From: Bryopsis sp. KO-2023
Lineage: Eukaryota; Chlorophyta; Ulvophyceae; Bryopsidales; Bryopsidaceae
NCBI GenBank assembly: GCA_030272585.1
Contig: BSYQ01000006.1
Span: 67,001 to 131,000 of the forward strand
Direction of reading: 5' to 3'
Length of the DNA stretch: 64,000 nucleotides
Part shown: piece by piece, positions 24,580-36,796 of the stretch
Layout: the number at the start of each line of letters is the position of its first letter
Numbering within the stretch: position 1 is the first letter of the stretch
Program-made: the position numbers and the translations under genes
The notes under the pieces: model-generated
The model's database searches: none
What the model was told of the DNA's origin: nothing
What the model saw: the letters and a program-made list of their open reading frames with translations, nothing else

Positions 24580-25786
24580 TCGAAATCCACCAATGGGGCT
24601 GCTCAGGTGCATCTCCAAAATGTCGATCGCTCGTTTGGGAGATTCATGTGAATGGTTATGGAATTTTTTCTGTGGGTGGGGGATTTGATGGACAGTTGTG
24701 GATGATATTCGTTGAAAAAAGAAAGAAGGGTACTGCATGATATGCGAAGGGTAGTAATTCGAGGTGTTGGTTGTTTGAAGGGGGGTGCTGTTTTCTTGGA
24801 ATTGGGATTTGAGATTCTATGACTGGTGGAGTGGGGGGGTGGTAACTGGCTGGGGCACCACCGGAATAGTTTGGCGAATTCGAACGATAAAGTTTCACAT
24901 GGGGAGGGGTGGGCATGGAGAAAAAAAATCTGAATTTCTTTGGTATGAGTTATATTTGCTTTTTTTTGTTGCCTTATTTTTGGAGCTTCCGTGTAAAAAT
25001 ACATTTTTGTCACCGTGTGTTTTAATCTCGTTGGGGTGAAATTGAGGGACAAAGAGTCTTGATGGTGTCCATCAGGCTGGTGCAATCATTGATTTATGTT
25101 TTTTTTTTATTCCGGGAGAGAAATCAGGAAAGCTACCAGGAAATGAGAAAGCTTCTGAAGAACTGCAGGAAACATTCAAATTTCGAAAAAGTTTGAAGGA
25201 TCTACTGATGTTCACTGTAAGAGACAGTCATGTTCTCTGTATCTTGTCCAGCTTCCTGATCGCTTCCTCTTGAATACATCTTTCGCCCCTTTTTGATTCC
25301 TCTCGTTGGCAGCCTGTTTTGAAAGAAGCTTTTCTCCCCCTTCTCGATCGAAAAAACAAAGAGCGTAGCCTCGCCCGCAGCTTCTTTTTTTGTTTTTGTT
25401 TCATTTTTGTTTTGAAGTCCATACCTGCCTGCGGCCAGGTATAGACATACATACATATTGATTAACTACCAACGTAGCGTGCGTTCTGTTAAACGAGGGG
25501 GATTCTCCCAGTCTTGTGTCGACCATAGAAAAGCTGAAATCAGCAGGCTTGTTTAGAGTTCCAATTTTTTTCCCCAGTTTTGAAGCATGATTACCTGAGG
25601 CTACTATCGCCTTAAGGTTGCGTTCGGTGCAGTTAATCGAGGTCGAAGTAGCGAGCTCATTTCTGTTGGCAGTCTTGGACTCCTCTTCGCTGATTTGTTC
25701 GAACTTGTGGTGGTGTTCTTTGTCATCCTAGAGAGAAGGGGGTTTGCATAAGCCAGGCAGAAAACACTCCACTATTCTATTAAAAA
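24580..25786. other. Intergenic region, no gene seen
   Basis: This holds the 3' flank of the hydroxylase and the promoter region of eIF5B. Open frames are short and of biased composition. Confidence 0.45.
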
Positions 25787-28700
25787 ATGGGGAAAAAGGT
25801 GGGGTGGTTGACTTTCAACTTTGCAGAACATGCTTATTTTAGTCCAGACATATTGAATACTGTCGATCCATTCACTGATGCTACCGGAGGCTCATTTTTG
25901 ATATCCTACATTCTATTCGTGCAAAGCATCCCCTTCCTTTGAGAAAATTAAGAGAAGTTAGTCTGTCATCCCTTGGTCTCTTGCACAAGTCCTTCCTCGA
26001 TTTGAGAATACTCCATTACAAAAAATGCTCCTCAACAACTCTGAAAAAAAATGGAGTTCCAGAAAGTTTTTCTCACCACAGCATCCACAAGAAAATGAAA
26101 TGGTTTCATTTTTGTAACCATTGGTCGCGTTTTTTGAATCCTGCTGAGAACAGGTGCTGCTGACTTTGTTACATTCGTTGAAATTCTAAAAATTGGGTTT
26201 TCGCCAAGAATGAATGAACAGTCACATGGGTTTAAGCCAATATGCAATCCATTGTTATTTCCGTTGCAGAAAGCGAGAGGAAAAAAAGACTTGGATGAAT
26301 TGTTTGATGCCGATCCGATCGCCCAGGGGGAAAAAGCACCCTCCACGGATGACCCACTGGTCGGCAGCCGAAAATCAAAAAAGAAGGGGAAAAAAGGGGG
26401 CCGATTAGATGGAGACGTTTCCGAAGAGTCTGACCCTGAAAATGGAGAGGCTCCAGAAATCCAACCCACAAAAACCTCCAAAAAAAAGAAGGGGAAAAAG
26501 GGCAAAAATGCTTCAATAGATTTTGACGATGGCGGGGAAGAAGAGATCGATGTCCGGAACGAAGGGGAGGGTAGCGAACAAATGGGGAAGAAAAAAAAGC
26601 AAAAGGGAAAAAGTGGGTTTGATGCTTTGATGGATGATGAAGGGGATGATAAGGATGATCTCAGCGAAGGGGGGAAAGACGAGGAAGAGGAGGAGGAGGA
26701 GGAAGATTTTTCCATGGCAAAGCCGAAAGGCAAAAAGAAAAAAGACAAGAAAAAGGCTGTTGTGAATGCGTTTTCTGCTCTGGGGGATGAGAGTGATGAG
26801 GATGCAACGGTTGAGAAAAGCCAAGCGTCTGACGAGGAGGAGGAGGAGGGGCCGCCGCTGGTCCAGCCAAAAGGGAAAAAGAAAAAGGGAAAACGCGGTG
26901 GTAAAATGGACAGTGCATTTGATGCTTTAGCCATGGAGGAGGAGGAGGAGGAAGAAGAAAAACCTTTGTCTGATGAGGAGCCGCCCATGCCTAGCGTCCA
27001 ACCAAAAGGCAAGAAAAAAAAGAAGGGGAAATCCAAAGGACTGGACAGTGCGTTTGATGCTTTAGCAATCGAAGATGAGGATGAGGGAGAAAAACCTTTA
27101 TCTGATGAGGAGCCCTCCATGCCCAGCGTTCAACCAAAAGGCAAGAAGAAGAAAAAGGGAAAATCTACAGGATTGGACAGTGCTTTTGCTGCACTTGACG
27201 AGGATGATGTGGATATGGAGGAGGAAGTCAGTGTAGCAAAACCCAAAAAGAAAAAGGGCAAAAAAGCAGCCGCTTCCAGTGCCTTTGATGCTCTTGCCAT
27301 TGAGGATGATGGTGAGGATGAGGAGGAAGATGAGGAGAAGCCCATGTCTGACGAAGAGCCCTCATTGCCCAGTGTACAACCCAAAGGCAAGAAGAAAAAG
27401 AAGGGAAAATCAAAGGGGTTGGAGAGTGCATTCGATGCTTTGGCGATGGAAGACGAGGAAGAGGAAGAGAAACCCTTGTCTGATGTGGAGCCTATTGTTC
27501 CTCCTCTTCAGTTGAAAAGCAAAAAGAAAAAGAAGAAATCCAAAGGGCTGGAAAGCGCATTCGATGCTTTAGCGATGGAGGAGGAAGAAGAAAAACCTTT
27601 GTCTGATGAGGAGCCGCCCATGCCTAGCGTCCAACCAAAAGGCAAGAAAAAAAAGAAGGGGAAATCCAAAGGACTGGACAGTGCCTTCGACGCTTTAGCA
27701 ATCGAAGATGAGGATGTGGATGTCGAAATCGAAGCCCCCGTTTCGACCACCAGCCGTCAGGTCAGGAGTGGGTTTGCTGCTCTGGCTGCTGAAGAAGAAG
27801 GTGAGGTCGAGGAGGAGGAAGAGCCAGTGGCTGTGGATGTGAAGCCTAAGAAAAAGAAGAAGAAAGGTAAGGCGGTCCTGGATGCTTTCGATGCCCTCGA
27901 AGAAGAATCGGAATTGGCCCTTCCCGAGGCCGAAGCCAAACCGAAAAAGAGCAAGAAAAAGAAGAAGGGAGCGGGGTCTGCTTTCGAGGATGCCTTTGCT
28001 GCACTGGATGAGGATGAGGAAGGGGGTAGGGAAGAGCCTGCATCTTCCATTAATGTAGAGGAAGAAATGGAGGTTTCCGGAACGTCCGGTAATGCGGGAT
28101 CTGAACCTGTTATTGCCCCTGCTCCAGTCGAAACCAAAGTGAGTCATCTTGTGAACGATTCTATTCTATTTTAGGAAGAAAACACATGAGGGCCGATTTG
28201 GTGCTCCCTCTATATCATGCTGTTCAGTTTTCGATTTCAAGAAAGGCTTCAGGATTCTTTTTTTTTTGGGGGGGGGGGAGGAAAATGTTTGCTGTTTAAG
28301 GTCAACATGCCTTTCAGGGAAGCAAGAAAAAGAAGAAAAAAGGCAAGGGAGCCAGCACTGCACAGCCAGAGGAGGATATCGATGCCATTCTGGCGGAAAT
28401 CGAAGGGAAAGCGGCTCCCAAATCTGCAGAGGCCACCCCACCTCCTGAAAAAGTGGAGAAGCCTGCTGAGTCATCCACTCCAGCCCCCAGCGAGCCGTCA
28501 ACAACCTCTGTTGAAAAAACTGCTGAAAAATCAGTTGAAGAAAGTGCAGGCCCAGCTGCCGAGCCCACCCCTTCTGGAGAGTTGCAAGATGATCACGAAG
28601 AAGGGGAGGACAGTGGCAAGGTAGCACTGATTTGTTTTTTTTAAGTATATCCAGCAACGTAACAGCATCTTTCTTGAGTTCCTTTTGTGAACAGACAAAA

Positions 28701-31700
28701 TATTATACTTGATGTGATTTTGAAAATTTGGGAAGAAAAGATGCTTCCTGTTAATGGGTTCTTTCCTGTGATGTTTTTTTTTGTTCAGCCCTTGACTGCA
28801 GCCCAAAAGAAGAAACTCCGAAAGAAGGCCAAAAAAGCCAAAGATAAAGAGAAGCACGATGAGCCCAAGGAAGAAAAATTGCCTGCCCACGTTCGAAAAA
28901 TGCGAGAAGCCCTGGAAAAACAGAGACTCATGGAAGAACAGATCAAAGCACAGGAGGAAGAAAGACAGCGGCTCGAAGAAGAGGCCAGGTAACTTCATCC
29001 TCCAAGTATTATTAGTTGATTGTTTTTTTGCCACGTCTTCTCCAGACGAAATTCTCCTTGTTTCAGAATTCTTAGTTTGCTTAAATGCCAAGTCTTTCTC
29101 CTGCAGTCACCCTGGGTGTACAGGGAAGGAAGCATTTGTGAACAATATATAATTATAGATTATATCAGACTGTGATTTTGAGGAAAAATTCGAAACAGGA
29201 AAGCTGAGGAGGAAGCACTTCGACGCAAGGAGGAGGAGAAGCTCCGAAAAAAGAAGGAAAGGGAAGAGTTGCGAAAGGCTGGGGTGCCCATGACCAAAAA
29301 AGCCCAAGAAGAAGCCAGAAGAAGAGAAGCCATGCGGCTCAAACTGCTTTCGCAAGCTGCTGAAAAAGGAATCGCTCTTCCGGAAACCAAAGGTGCCCCC
29401 TCATTGCCATTGTGTTTTTCTTACATTGTGTTTTTCTTACAGAAGATGAGGAAGTAATCGATGCACCTACTTAATATGAATTTCTATTTCGTGTTGATAT
29501 GTATTTTTACATATGCCCACACCGTTACTTGTGGAGCTTTTTTTTGGAGATGTGCTCAGTAGATAGGACTTATGGAATGTTCCATCGCTGAATCTTTGCA
29601 GTTCCTGCCAACTTTTTCTTCACATGTGTAAAGCTTGATGCATGTCTTTCAGTTAATTCAAATTTCTTAACTATCTGGCATATTTAAATGCTTTTTCATT
29701 GGACTGCAGGTGAAAAGTCTGAAGCCCCACTGGAGTCCAGAGCGAGTATCAAAAAGGCTCAGCGTCAGAAAGAGTTGCAAAAAGCTGCAGAAGAGAAGCA
29801 ACGACAAGAGGAGGAGCGGATTCGCAAACAAGAAGAGGTATTTCACCGATGGGTGGATGGCACAAATTGATGGGCAATCAGTGGTTGGAGAAAGAAACAG
29901 AAAAGGAGGTCAAGTTTTGGTAGAACCGCCTAGAAGAGGAAAAGAATATGAATGGCGTTTTCAAGTGGCCAGTGACGCAAGAGTTCTTCCGATTGGAGGG
30001 CACCTGGTGGATCGATGGTCTGACCTTGTGCAGAAGACGGCTTGTTTTGCATTGACGTGTTGTGTTTTATGAAAGGCGAGGAAAGCCAAAGCTGCTAAAT
30101 TGGAGGAGGAAAAGAGACTGGCCGAAGAAAAGAAACGAAAAGAAGAGGAGGAGGAGGCTGCAGACGATTGGGAAGATGTGGCAGATGACTGGGAGGTGGA
30201 AGAAGATAAACCTGAGCCGGTACTGCCCCAATTTTTAGGTTCAACATACGTCAAAATTTGATTTTAGTTAAATTTTGAATTGGCTTTTGCCTCATAGTAC
30301 GATAAAAAAAATATTATGATTTCTATGGGAGCCGACATTTACATGTGATTTTTTTCACCTGGTAGCTTGCAGTGAAACGTGGTTAGCTTGTTTAAATCGA
30401 AATTTTGGCCTTCATATATATAAATACCTATTAGCAGAAAAATGGATTTTCTTATTTTCATTGCGCACGTGTTTTTCTTTGTTTCTTTTTCAAACGCCTT
30501 TAAAAAACAACTGCAGGAGGTCGAAGAGGAGGTCGAATCCAAGGAAGGTGTAAAATCAACTGTCAAAAGTGAGGAGGAGGAAGAGGACGAGGAATCTGAG
30601 TCCGAGTCAGAATCCGAGTCCGAAACTGAAAGCAGCAGCGAAGAGGACAGCTCTTCAGAATATACCACAGATTCTGAAGATGAACGGGAAAAGAAACTGG
30701 AGGCCACCCGACGCAAAATGGAGGCTAAAATTCAGGTGTGATTTCTTCATTATCATAACTACAGCCAGATTTTTCAGTAATTATTAGTAGTTTTTTTTTT
30801 GGGGGGGGGGGGGGAGGTGATGGTTTCTCATATTTTATATATTTTTATTCGCACTTGCAGTTGCATCTTGATCGGAATGTGTACAGTCAACTGGAGCTTA
30901 TATCCACCGGAAGAAGTTTTTGGGAATTCAGTTTTTTTAATCAGCGAATATGAATTGGTCCACCTTGTAATTGCAGGAAGCAAAAGAATCTGCAAATGCA
31001 GATAACTTGCGATCCCCTATCTGTTGCATTCTCGGTCACGTGGACACGGGGAAAACCAAAATTTTGGATAACATTCGCCAAACCAATGTCCAAGACAACG
31101 AAGCTGGTGGAATCACTCAGCAAATCGGTGCTACTTATATTCCATCAGAAGCTCTGTTGTCCAGGACCGAGAAATTGAGGGATGGCCGAGAGTACAATCT
31201 CAAGGTGTGAATTCTATCTTGTACAAAATTTCTTCGAAAAACCTTGAACAGGGTCTTGAATTGAAAACGAGAAACCTCACTCTTGGAGTTTTTGTGTTTT
31301 GGTTTTATTTTTTGTATCTTTTTTTGAATATTGTGTTCAAAAAAAGATATTTGGAAATGTTTCTGTGTGTTTTTGGAACAAGGAAGGAAGCTATGTTTGA
31401 ATGGTTGTTTACTTTTGCGCAGGTTCCTGGCTTGCTTGTGATTGACACTCCAGGTCACGAATCTTTTACTAATCTGAGATCTCGAGGATCCAGTCTCTGT
31501 GATATCGCTGTGCTGGTGGTTGACTTGATGCATGGCTTGGAACAACAAACCATCGAATCCATCAATTTGCTGAAGCAAAGGAAAACGCCCTTCATCGTTG
31601 CCTTGAACAAAGTGGACAGGCTGTTTGATTGGAAAGAAATCAAAAATAATCCCATAAGGCTGAGTTTACAGCAGCAGAAGAAGCACACCAAAGCAGATTT

Positions 31701-34504
31701 TGAGGCTAGGCTTGAATTGGTGAGATTTTTTTGTGAGTTGATTTCTGTCTTGTGGACTTTGGAAAAGGAAGATTTCTCGGACTATTTATTTTCTTTGTGA
31801 TGGCCTTTTGCTGGTGCTCTACAATTCTTGAACTTGTTTTTGTCCCCCGCTAATTCAATGTTTTGGCTGGAGAGGAGGGAGTTCATTCATTCTGTGGTTT
31901 TCCTTGTGCTTTTTTTGAATTATCTTTATGGGAGATTATTGTATTCTATCACAGTCACAGTACAACTGTATAATTCACTAATGTTCCTTTTGTTGTCCAA
32001 TTTTTTTTTTTCATTCCAGTGTACAACTCAATTGATGGAGCAAGGGATGAATGTGTCTCTGTACTGGAAAAACAAAGACCAGAGAACTGTAGTGAACATG
32101 GTGCCCACATCAGCTTTCAGCGGAGAAGGAATCCCAGATTTGTTGCAGCTCCTGGTCAAACTCACCACTTCCAGGCTCTCTGAAAAACTCATGTTTCTGG
32201 GCAATGTTCTTCAATGCACGGTTCTGGAGGTGAAGGCAATCGAAGGTCTCGGAACCACGGTGGATGTTGTTTTGGTCAACGGAGAATTGCATGAAGGTGG
32301 GGCATCGATCATAAACAGGTCTTCCTTTTCTTTGGCTGCTTTTTGCGTCCAAAAATGGGTCTCCTTTGTATGAAAGAAAAACGGAATTGAAATCATTCTG
32401 GACCCTGTTTCGAGAAACTCAGAATGTAGTTCCTCAGGTGTCTGTAGTGTGAGAATTCAATTCAATTTAATTTATTTTTGTTTTTATTTTTTTTTTTTGA
32501 GGGGGTTTATCATCCTCAAAGAAGTATGGAATTGCGGAGGAACTGAAACGAACATCGAATTACAGAGAAGTGTTCCATTCTGCTGGATGTTTTCGAGGCT
32601 CCATTTCTAGATATGTTGTTTTTTGGACAAAACCCCCATTATCATCAGTTGTTGGACACTTGTTAATTTAATTCAAATTTTTGTTCTTGCAATTTCAGGT
32701 GACAAGGTGGTTATGTGTGGAATGTCTGGGCCAATTGTGACCACCATTCGATCTCTGCTGACGCCTCATCCATTGAAGGAACTTCGAGTGAAAGGATCTT
32801 ACTTGCACCACAAAACCATCCAGGCTGCACAGGGAATAAAAATCTGTGCCCAAGGATTGGAGCAAGCTGTGGCTGGTGAGATTTGGAAATGAAAACGCTG
32901 ATTTCAGATAATTCGTCATTGCTTTTTCAGCTTTTGTGTATAATGTGGATTTGATGGATTCATGTTTTCTCTGAATTGTTTTTTTGCCTGTTTTTTTTTC
33001 CTTTTTTCAGGAACTGCTATGTATGTTGTGGGGGAGGATGACGACGAAGAGGATTACACTATTTTGGCCAAGGAGGAAATGGAATCGGTCATGTCCAGAA
33101 TCGATCGAAGTGGTGAAGGGGTGTGCGTCCAAGCCTCCACTCTTGGTTCCCTGGAAGCTCTTCTCGATTTCCTCAAAACACCCGAGGTAAGGTCATTAGT
33201 CAGAATGAATCATTTTTCACTTGTTTAAAAATGTACCCAAAAAACAGGACAGGAGAAAATAAGTTCTTTCCTTTTTGAGGTTTCATCTGCGCGATCACAA
33301 CCACATTGAGCAAAAAATCCTGAAAATTTTGAATCGAGAGTCCTTCCTTTTTCTTTGTGATTGTAAGTTTTAGAACCTTTTTTGGACTGGCCTGACTGCC
33401 TGTTTTTCCCTTAGCAAATTTTCAGACGTTCACAAAAACTGATCAATGTGAGCTTTTTTTTGCCAACTATTGCAGGTCAGCATTCCAGTGTCAGCCATCA
33501 ACATTGGGCCAGTTCACAAGCGTGATGTCATGAGGGCCAATGTCATGATTGAGAAGAAAATTAAAAAATTTGGGGTGATTCTAGCATTCGACATTCCTGT
33601 GACTCGGGAAGCCAGGGAGCTTGCGGAAGACATGGGTGTAAAAATATTCACCGCCGATATTATCTACCATCTGTTCGATCAATTCAAAAACTACATGATT
33701 GAAGTGAAAAAATCTGAAAAGTCTGCAGCAAGGTAAGACCGACCTTTGCATCAGAATCGTCTGTTTCTTCAATAGGGTTCTTTCAACAGGGTTGTGGGAG
33801 ATCGATATCCGATAGTCACAACGCTCCACTTCTTTTGTTAATCATTATATTTAGGGGAAATAATGGCATCCTGTCCAGCACGTTATGGACCTACAAGGTC
33901 AACTTTTATAAAAAGAAACAGTCTTTATAAGAATAGCACCCAGGGACAGGCATCACCAACTGAGTCAAAGTTGTGCTGTTCTTTCTGGATCGTTCAACCG
34001 ACTCTCTGCATACTGATGGCTTTGCCCATCAGAATGCCCTGCTTCTTTGTTTACCAAAAATTTGGTTGGTTCTGTACCCCTAGGGATGAAGCGATTTTCC
34101 CTGCAATTGTGAAGATCATCCCATCATGCATTTTCAATGCCAAAGATCCCATCGTTTTGGGAGTCGAAATCTTGGATGGTCAGTTGAGGATCGCATCCCC
34201 ACTCTGCGTCCCTGCCAAAAGCGGGCGTCCTGAGGTAAACCTCGGAAGAGTGGAATCCCTGGAATTGAATCACAAGGCAGTGGAGGTTGCCCACAAAGGG
34301 GATTCAGTGGCTGTAAAAATCAGAGCAACCAATGCCGAAGAGGCCTCCAGACTGTACGGGCGCCATTTTACAGCCGACGATGATTTGGTTAGCAGGATCA
34401 CCAGGGAATCAATCAATTCTCTGAAAATGTACTTCAAGGATGAGATGTCCAAGGATGACTGGCGGCTGGTGGTCCGTTTGAAGTCTGTTTTCCAGATTAA
34501 CTAG
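25787..34504 (+). CDS. EIF5B: Eukaryotic translation initiation factor 5B, expanded N-terminal repeat form
   Basis: Exons 25787-25798, 26270-28138, 28318-28620, 28789-28988, 29199-29392, 29710-29837, 30076-30219, 30517-30735, 30977-31204, 31423-31719, 32020-32296, 32699-32875, 33011-33186, 33476-33732 and 34084-34504 give 1633 aa. eIF5B is the IF2-like GTPase that joins the ribosomal subunits in the cytosol. G1 is GHVDTGKT (about 1043-1050), G3 is DTPGHE (about 1107-1112) and G4 is NKVD (about 1161-1164). They are followed by domain II ([13 protein letters not shown]), domain III and domain IV. The N-terminal 1000 residues are Lys- and Glu-rich with about twelve copies of a FDALA-type unit, making the protein longer than the roughly 1200-1300 aa usual elsewhere. 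The 12-nt first exon (coding MGKK) is inferred from frame and family; the remaining exons are firm. Confidence 0.92.
26616..28020 (+). repeat. Tandem coding repeats in eIF5B ([12 protein letters not shown] ... SAFDALAxE units)
   Basis: About twelve degenerate units of roughly 30-45 codons occur. Each has a lysine block, an (S)xFxAL core and an acidic block. Two stretches of about 125 bp, near 26960-27085 and 27592-27717, differ at only a few third positions. That points to recent internal duplication. Confidence 0.85.
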
Positions 34505-35301
34505 CTTGCAGGAGGAGTTTTGTTTCTGAGAGAGGAAAAAGCCTAAATTTGATTTAGGGATTCTTGGGGGGTTACCATGCTTGATGAGTTGGGTTTTTTG
34601 TTTGCAAGAGTTAGCTTTGCCTCCACGTTCCTATGTTGGAATTGCGATGTGGCCAGAATATTCTGGCCAGTGGGTGTGTTTTTGAGTTTGAAGAGGTTCT
34701 TGGTCTGCTTTCTCAGATGGTTTGAAAAGACTTTTACAGAAATGGAACAATGGCCACAAAGACCTCAAGAATCGATTTTGGGAATTAGTAACCGGTCACT
34801 AGCTGTCCCAATAGAAGCACTTGAACTCTTCCTCCTCACTCTTCCGTTCTACCTGTTAAGATTGTACATCTTGCAGTCAAATTGAAGCATCTGCGCCACC
34901 TACGAATCTGATACGAGATCAAACTACTTTCCACTTGGTTGGGTAACCAACCCCCCATGTCAGTCAGTACAAAACCAATAAGGGACTAGATCACACACTT
35001 TGTACGAGGTGTAAATGATAGGTCCAGCACGGGTCAGCCCGTGATCTATGAAAGTGAAGAGAGTGAGAAGGAGGGTTGGGTGGTGAGTAAGTTGAAAAAA
35101 CAAAGCAACACGAGGAGAGTATGCGAAGTCCGTTTTTCCAGCAGTCTAGCTTTTAACATGCAACCAATTTCAAAAACCTCACCAGTGGTGGCTCCCCAAA
35201 ATCCCTAAGACCAACTTTGCGACAACTGCTTTGGTGTTACCAGTTGGAAACCCCCTTTTTCTTGCAACAAAGATATAACACCATATATAAAGACCCATCG
35301 A
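34505..35301. other. Downstream flank of eIF5B, no gene seen
   Basis: The 3' flank of eIF5B extends up to the transposon insertion. A short palindrome GGTTGGGTAACCAACC lies near 34938-34953. No coding potential was recognised. Confidence 0.45.
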
Positions 35302-35321
35302 CAGGCCACTTTATTTCGGGC
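35302..35321 (+). repeat. Left terminal inverted repeat
   Basis: A 20-bp terminus, exactly complementary to 36262-36281, preceded by the target duplication CCCATCGA. A further hairpin, TATTTCGGGC/GCCCGAAATA, overlaps it (35312-35335). Confidence 0.9.
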
Positions 35322-35482
35322 ACACGCCCGAAATACCAGAAATAGCTTATTTTGGGCCTCAGCCCAAACCTTATTTTGGGGAATCTTTTTCTTTATCAAA
35401 TTACGTTGATAGGATTAGCTCAGCACAACATATATTGTATCTAGTGTAATTTTTTGTGCGTATTATGTATTGCGTGGGTTTA

Positions 35483-35544
35483 TTTTTTCCCTGGACTAAC
35501 TTTTGCAATCTGATTGGATGGCAAAAATTAGTCCAGGGAAAAAA
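35483..35544. repeat. 62-bp imperfect palindrome inside the transposon
   Basis: Arms of 24 bases at 35483-35506 and 35521-35544 (TTTTTTCCCTGGACTAACTT...) pair with a single mismatch around a 14-base loop. It may be a strong hairpin or a nested miniature element. Confidence 0.8.
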
Positions 35545-36261
35545 TTAGGCATTCGCAGAAAAAAAGCAATGCACAAATAATGCACCAAAAAATGTGTTTC
35601 TCTCAAAGCAGCAACTGTTGTCGACACAAAAAATCTGATAGCACGTGTAAGCTTATGGTGTATGTAAGCTTGCAGACATCATTGGATCGATGGATAGAAA
35701 CACCAAAGCCCGTTTATTGTCCCTGAAAACCAATCCCAGTCAGCCGCCGATATGTGACGCATTTGACTAAAACTACCCGTTCTCTGAAAACCGATTGAAG
35801 GCAAACAATCAAGAACAGCAAAAGGGGTTCTCCACCCCACCCCTTGTACCGGACTACAACTCTTCAAACTCGCCAAAACATTGTGAATCCTCCCTGTGCT
35901 AATTTTACAACACAATAGGGAGCTTCTTTGCTTTCGTTGGGAATTCTACGCATTCTACGCATATAATCATATTCTTGTGTGTGTGTGCATTGGTGAAATT
36001 TTAGCGTGCGCTCATCGTTTTTGCAGTGCATTAGTTTTTCCAGCACGAATTTTTACAATTTTTTCCAACAAAAATTAGTTTAAGGCAAGAATTACCTTAT
36101 CCAAGGTACTAACAAAGAATGCACACTGAGATGGCCGCATCCAACTCAGATGTGACAGTTTTGATCATTATATTAGATTACATCTCCAAAAAAATTGAAG
36201 TTAATTTTGGGGACGGCCGCAAACCTTATTTTGGGCGCATGTGCCCAAAAAATCGTAAAAA

Positions 36262-36281
36262 GCCCGAAATAAAGTGGCCTG
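36262..36281 (-). repeat. Right terminal inverted repeat
   Basis: Exact reverse complement of 35302-35321, followed at once by the second copy of the 8-bp target duplication (36282-36289). Confidence 0.9.
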
Positions 36282-36289
36282 CCCATCGA

Positions 36290-36796
36290 TCATAGACGAC
36301 AACACGAAAAAAACAACGCACAATAAGTCCACATTCTTAAGAGTTCAGAAACCTCCGCCATCAACAAATGAATATCTTGTGTGACAGCAAAATCCCCACT
36401 TGGCGCTCCCAGCGGAAGCTGGCTTTGTTTCCTCTCAGTGGAAACTCATAAACGCTGGTGATGTACCATACAATTACTGCAAGCTCTGTTCTCCTTCCTC
36501 CACCCCACTCCCACAGTCCAGTAGATTTACAAAGCTTTATTAGGCTTGACACTTGACACAGCCGCCGCAAGGAAAGCAAAAACACCTGCGTCTTAGAAGC
36601 AACATGCATGTCTGAATTTCCACCCTTTTGAAGAAACAGTGTTTTTAGTGCCGCGTTGTACTCACACTACACGATGTGCAGCGCATTTTGATCTGAACAC
36701 TGCTCCTCCTTTTCCCGAGCGTGCACACAAAGACAGGCAATTTTACACACGAATACAGAGCGAGACTATAAAGTTTCTCATTTTTCTACAGCAACC
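36290..36796. other. Upstream region of the sulfotransferase, no gene seen
   Basis: These 507 bases lie between the transposon and the sulfotransferase start and are presumably its promoter. An 82-codon minus-strand frame (36361-36609) has no recognisable features. Confidence 0.4.

Larger units (their letters stand above)
35302..36281. mobile_element. Non-autonomous hAT-like DNA transposon (980 bp)
   Basis: The ends are a perfect 20-bp terminal inverted repeat: CAGGCCACTTTATTTCGGGC at 35302-35321 and its reverse complement at 36262-36281. The flanks are an exact 8-bp target duplication, CCCATCGA, at 35294-35301 and 36282-36289. An 8-bp duplication with termini starting CAG is typical of the hAT superfamily. 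Inside the ends are repeated TTATTTTGGGC motifs that form short hairpins. No transposase frame is present, so the element would have to be mobilised in trans. The intact ends and duplication suggest a fairly recent insertion. Confidence 0.85.

Noticed and set aside
26032-27120. Long Ser/Pro/Phe-rich minus-strand frame opposite eIF5B
   Set aside because: It is the mirror of the repetitive lysine/glutamate codons of eIF5B and not an independent gene.
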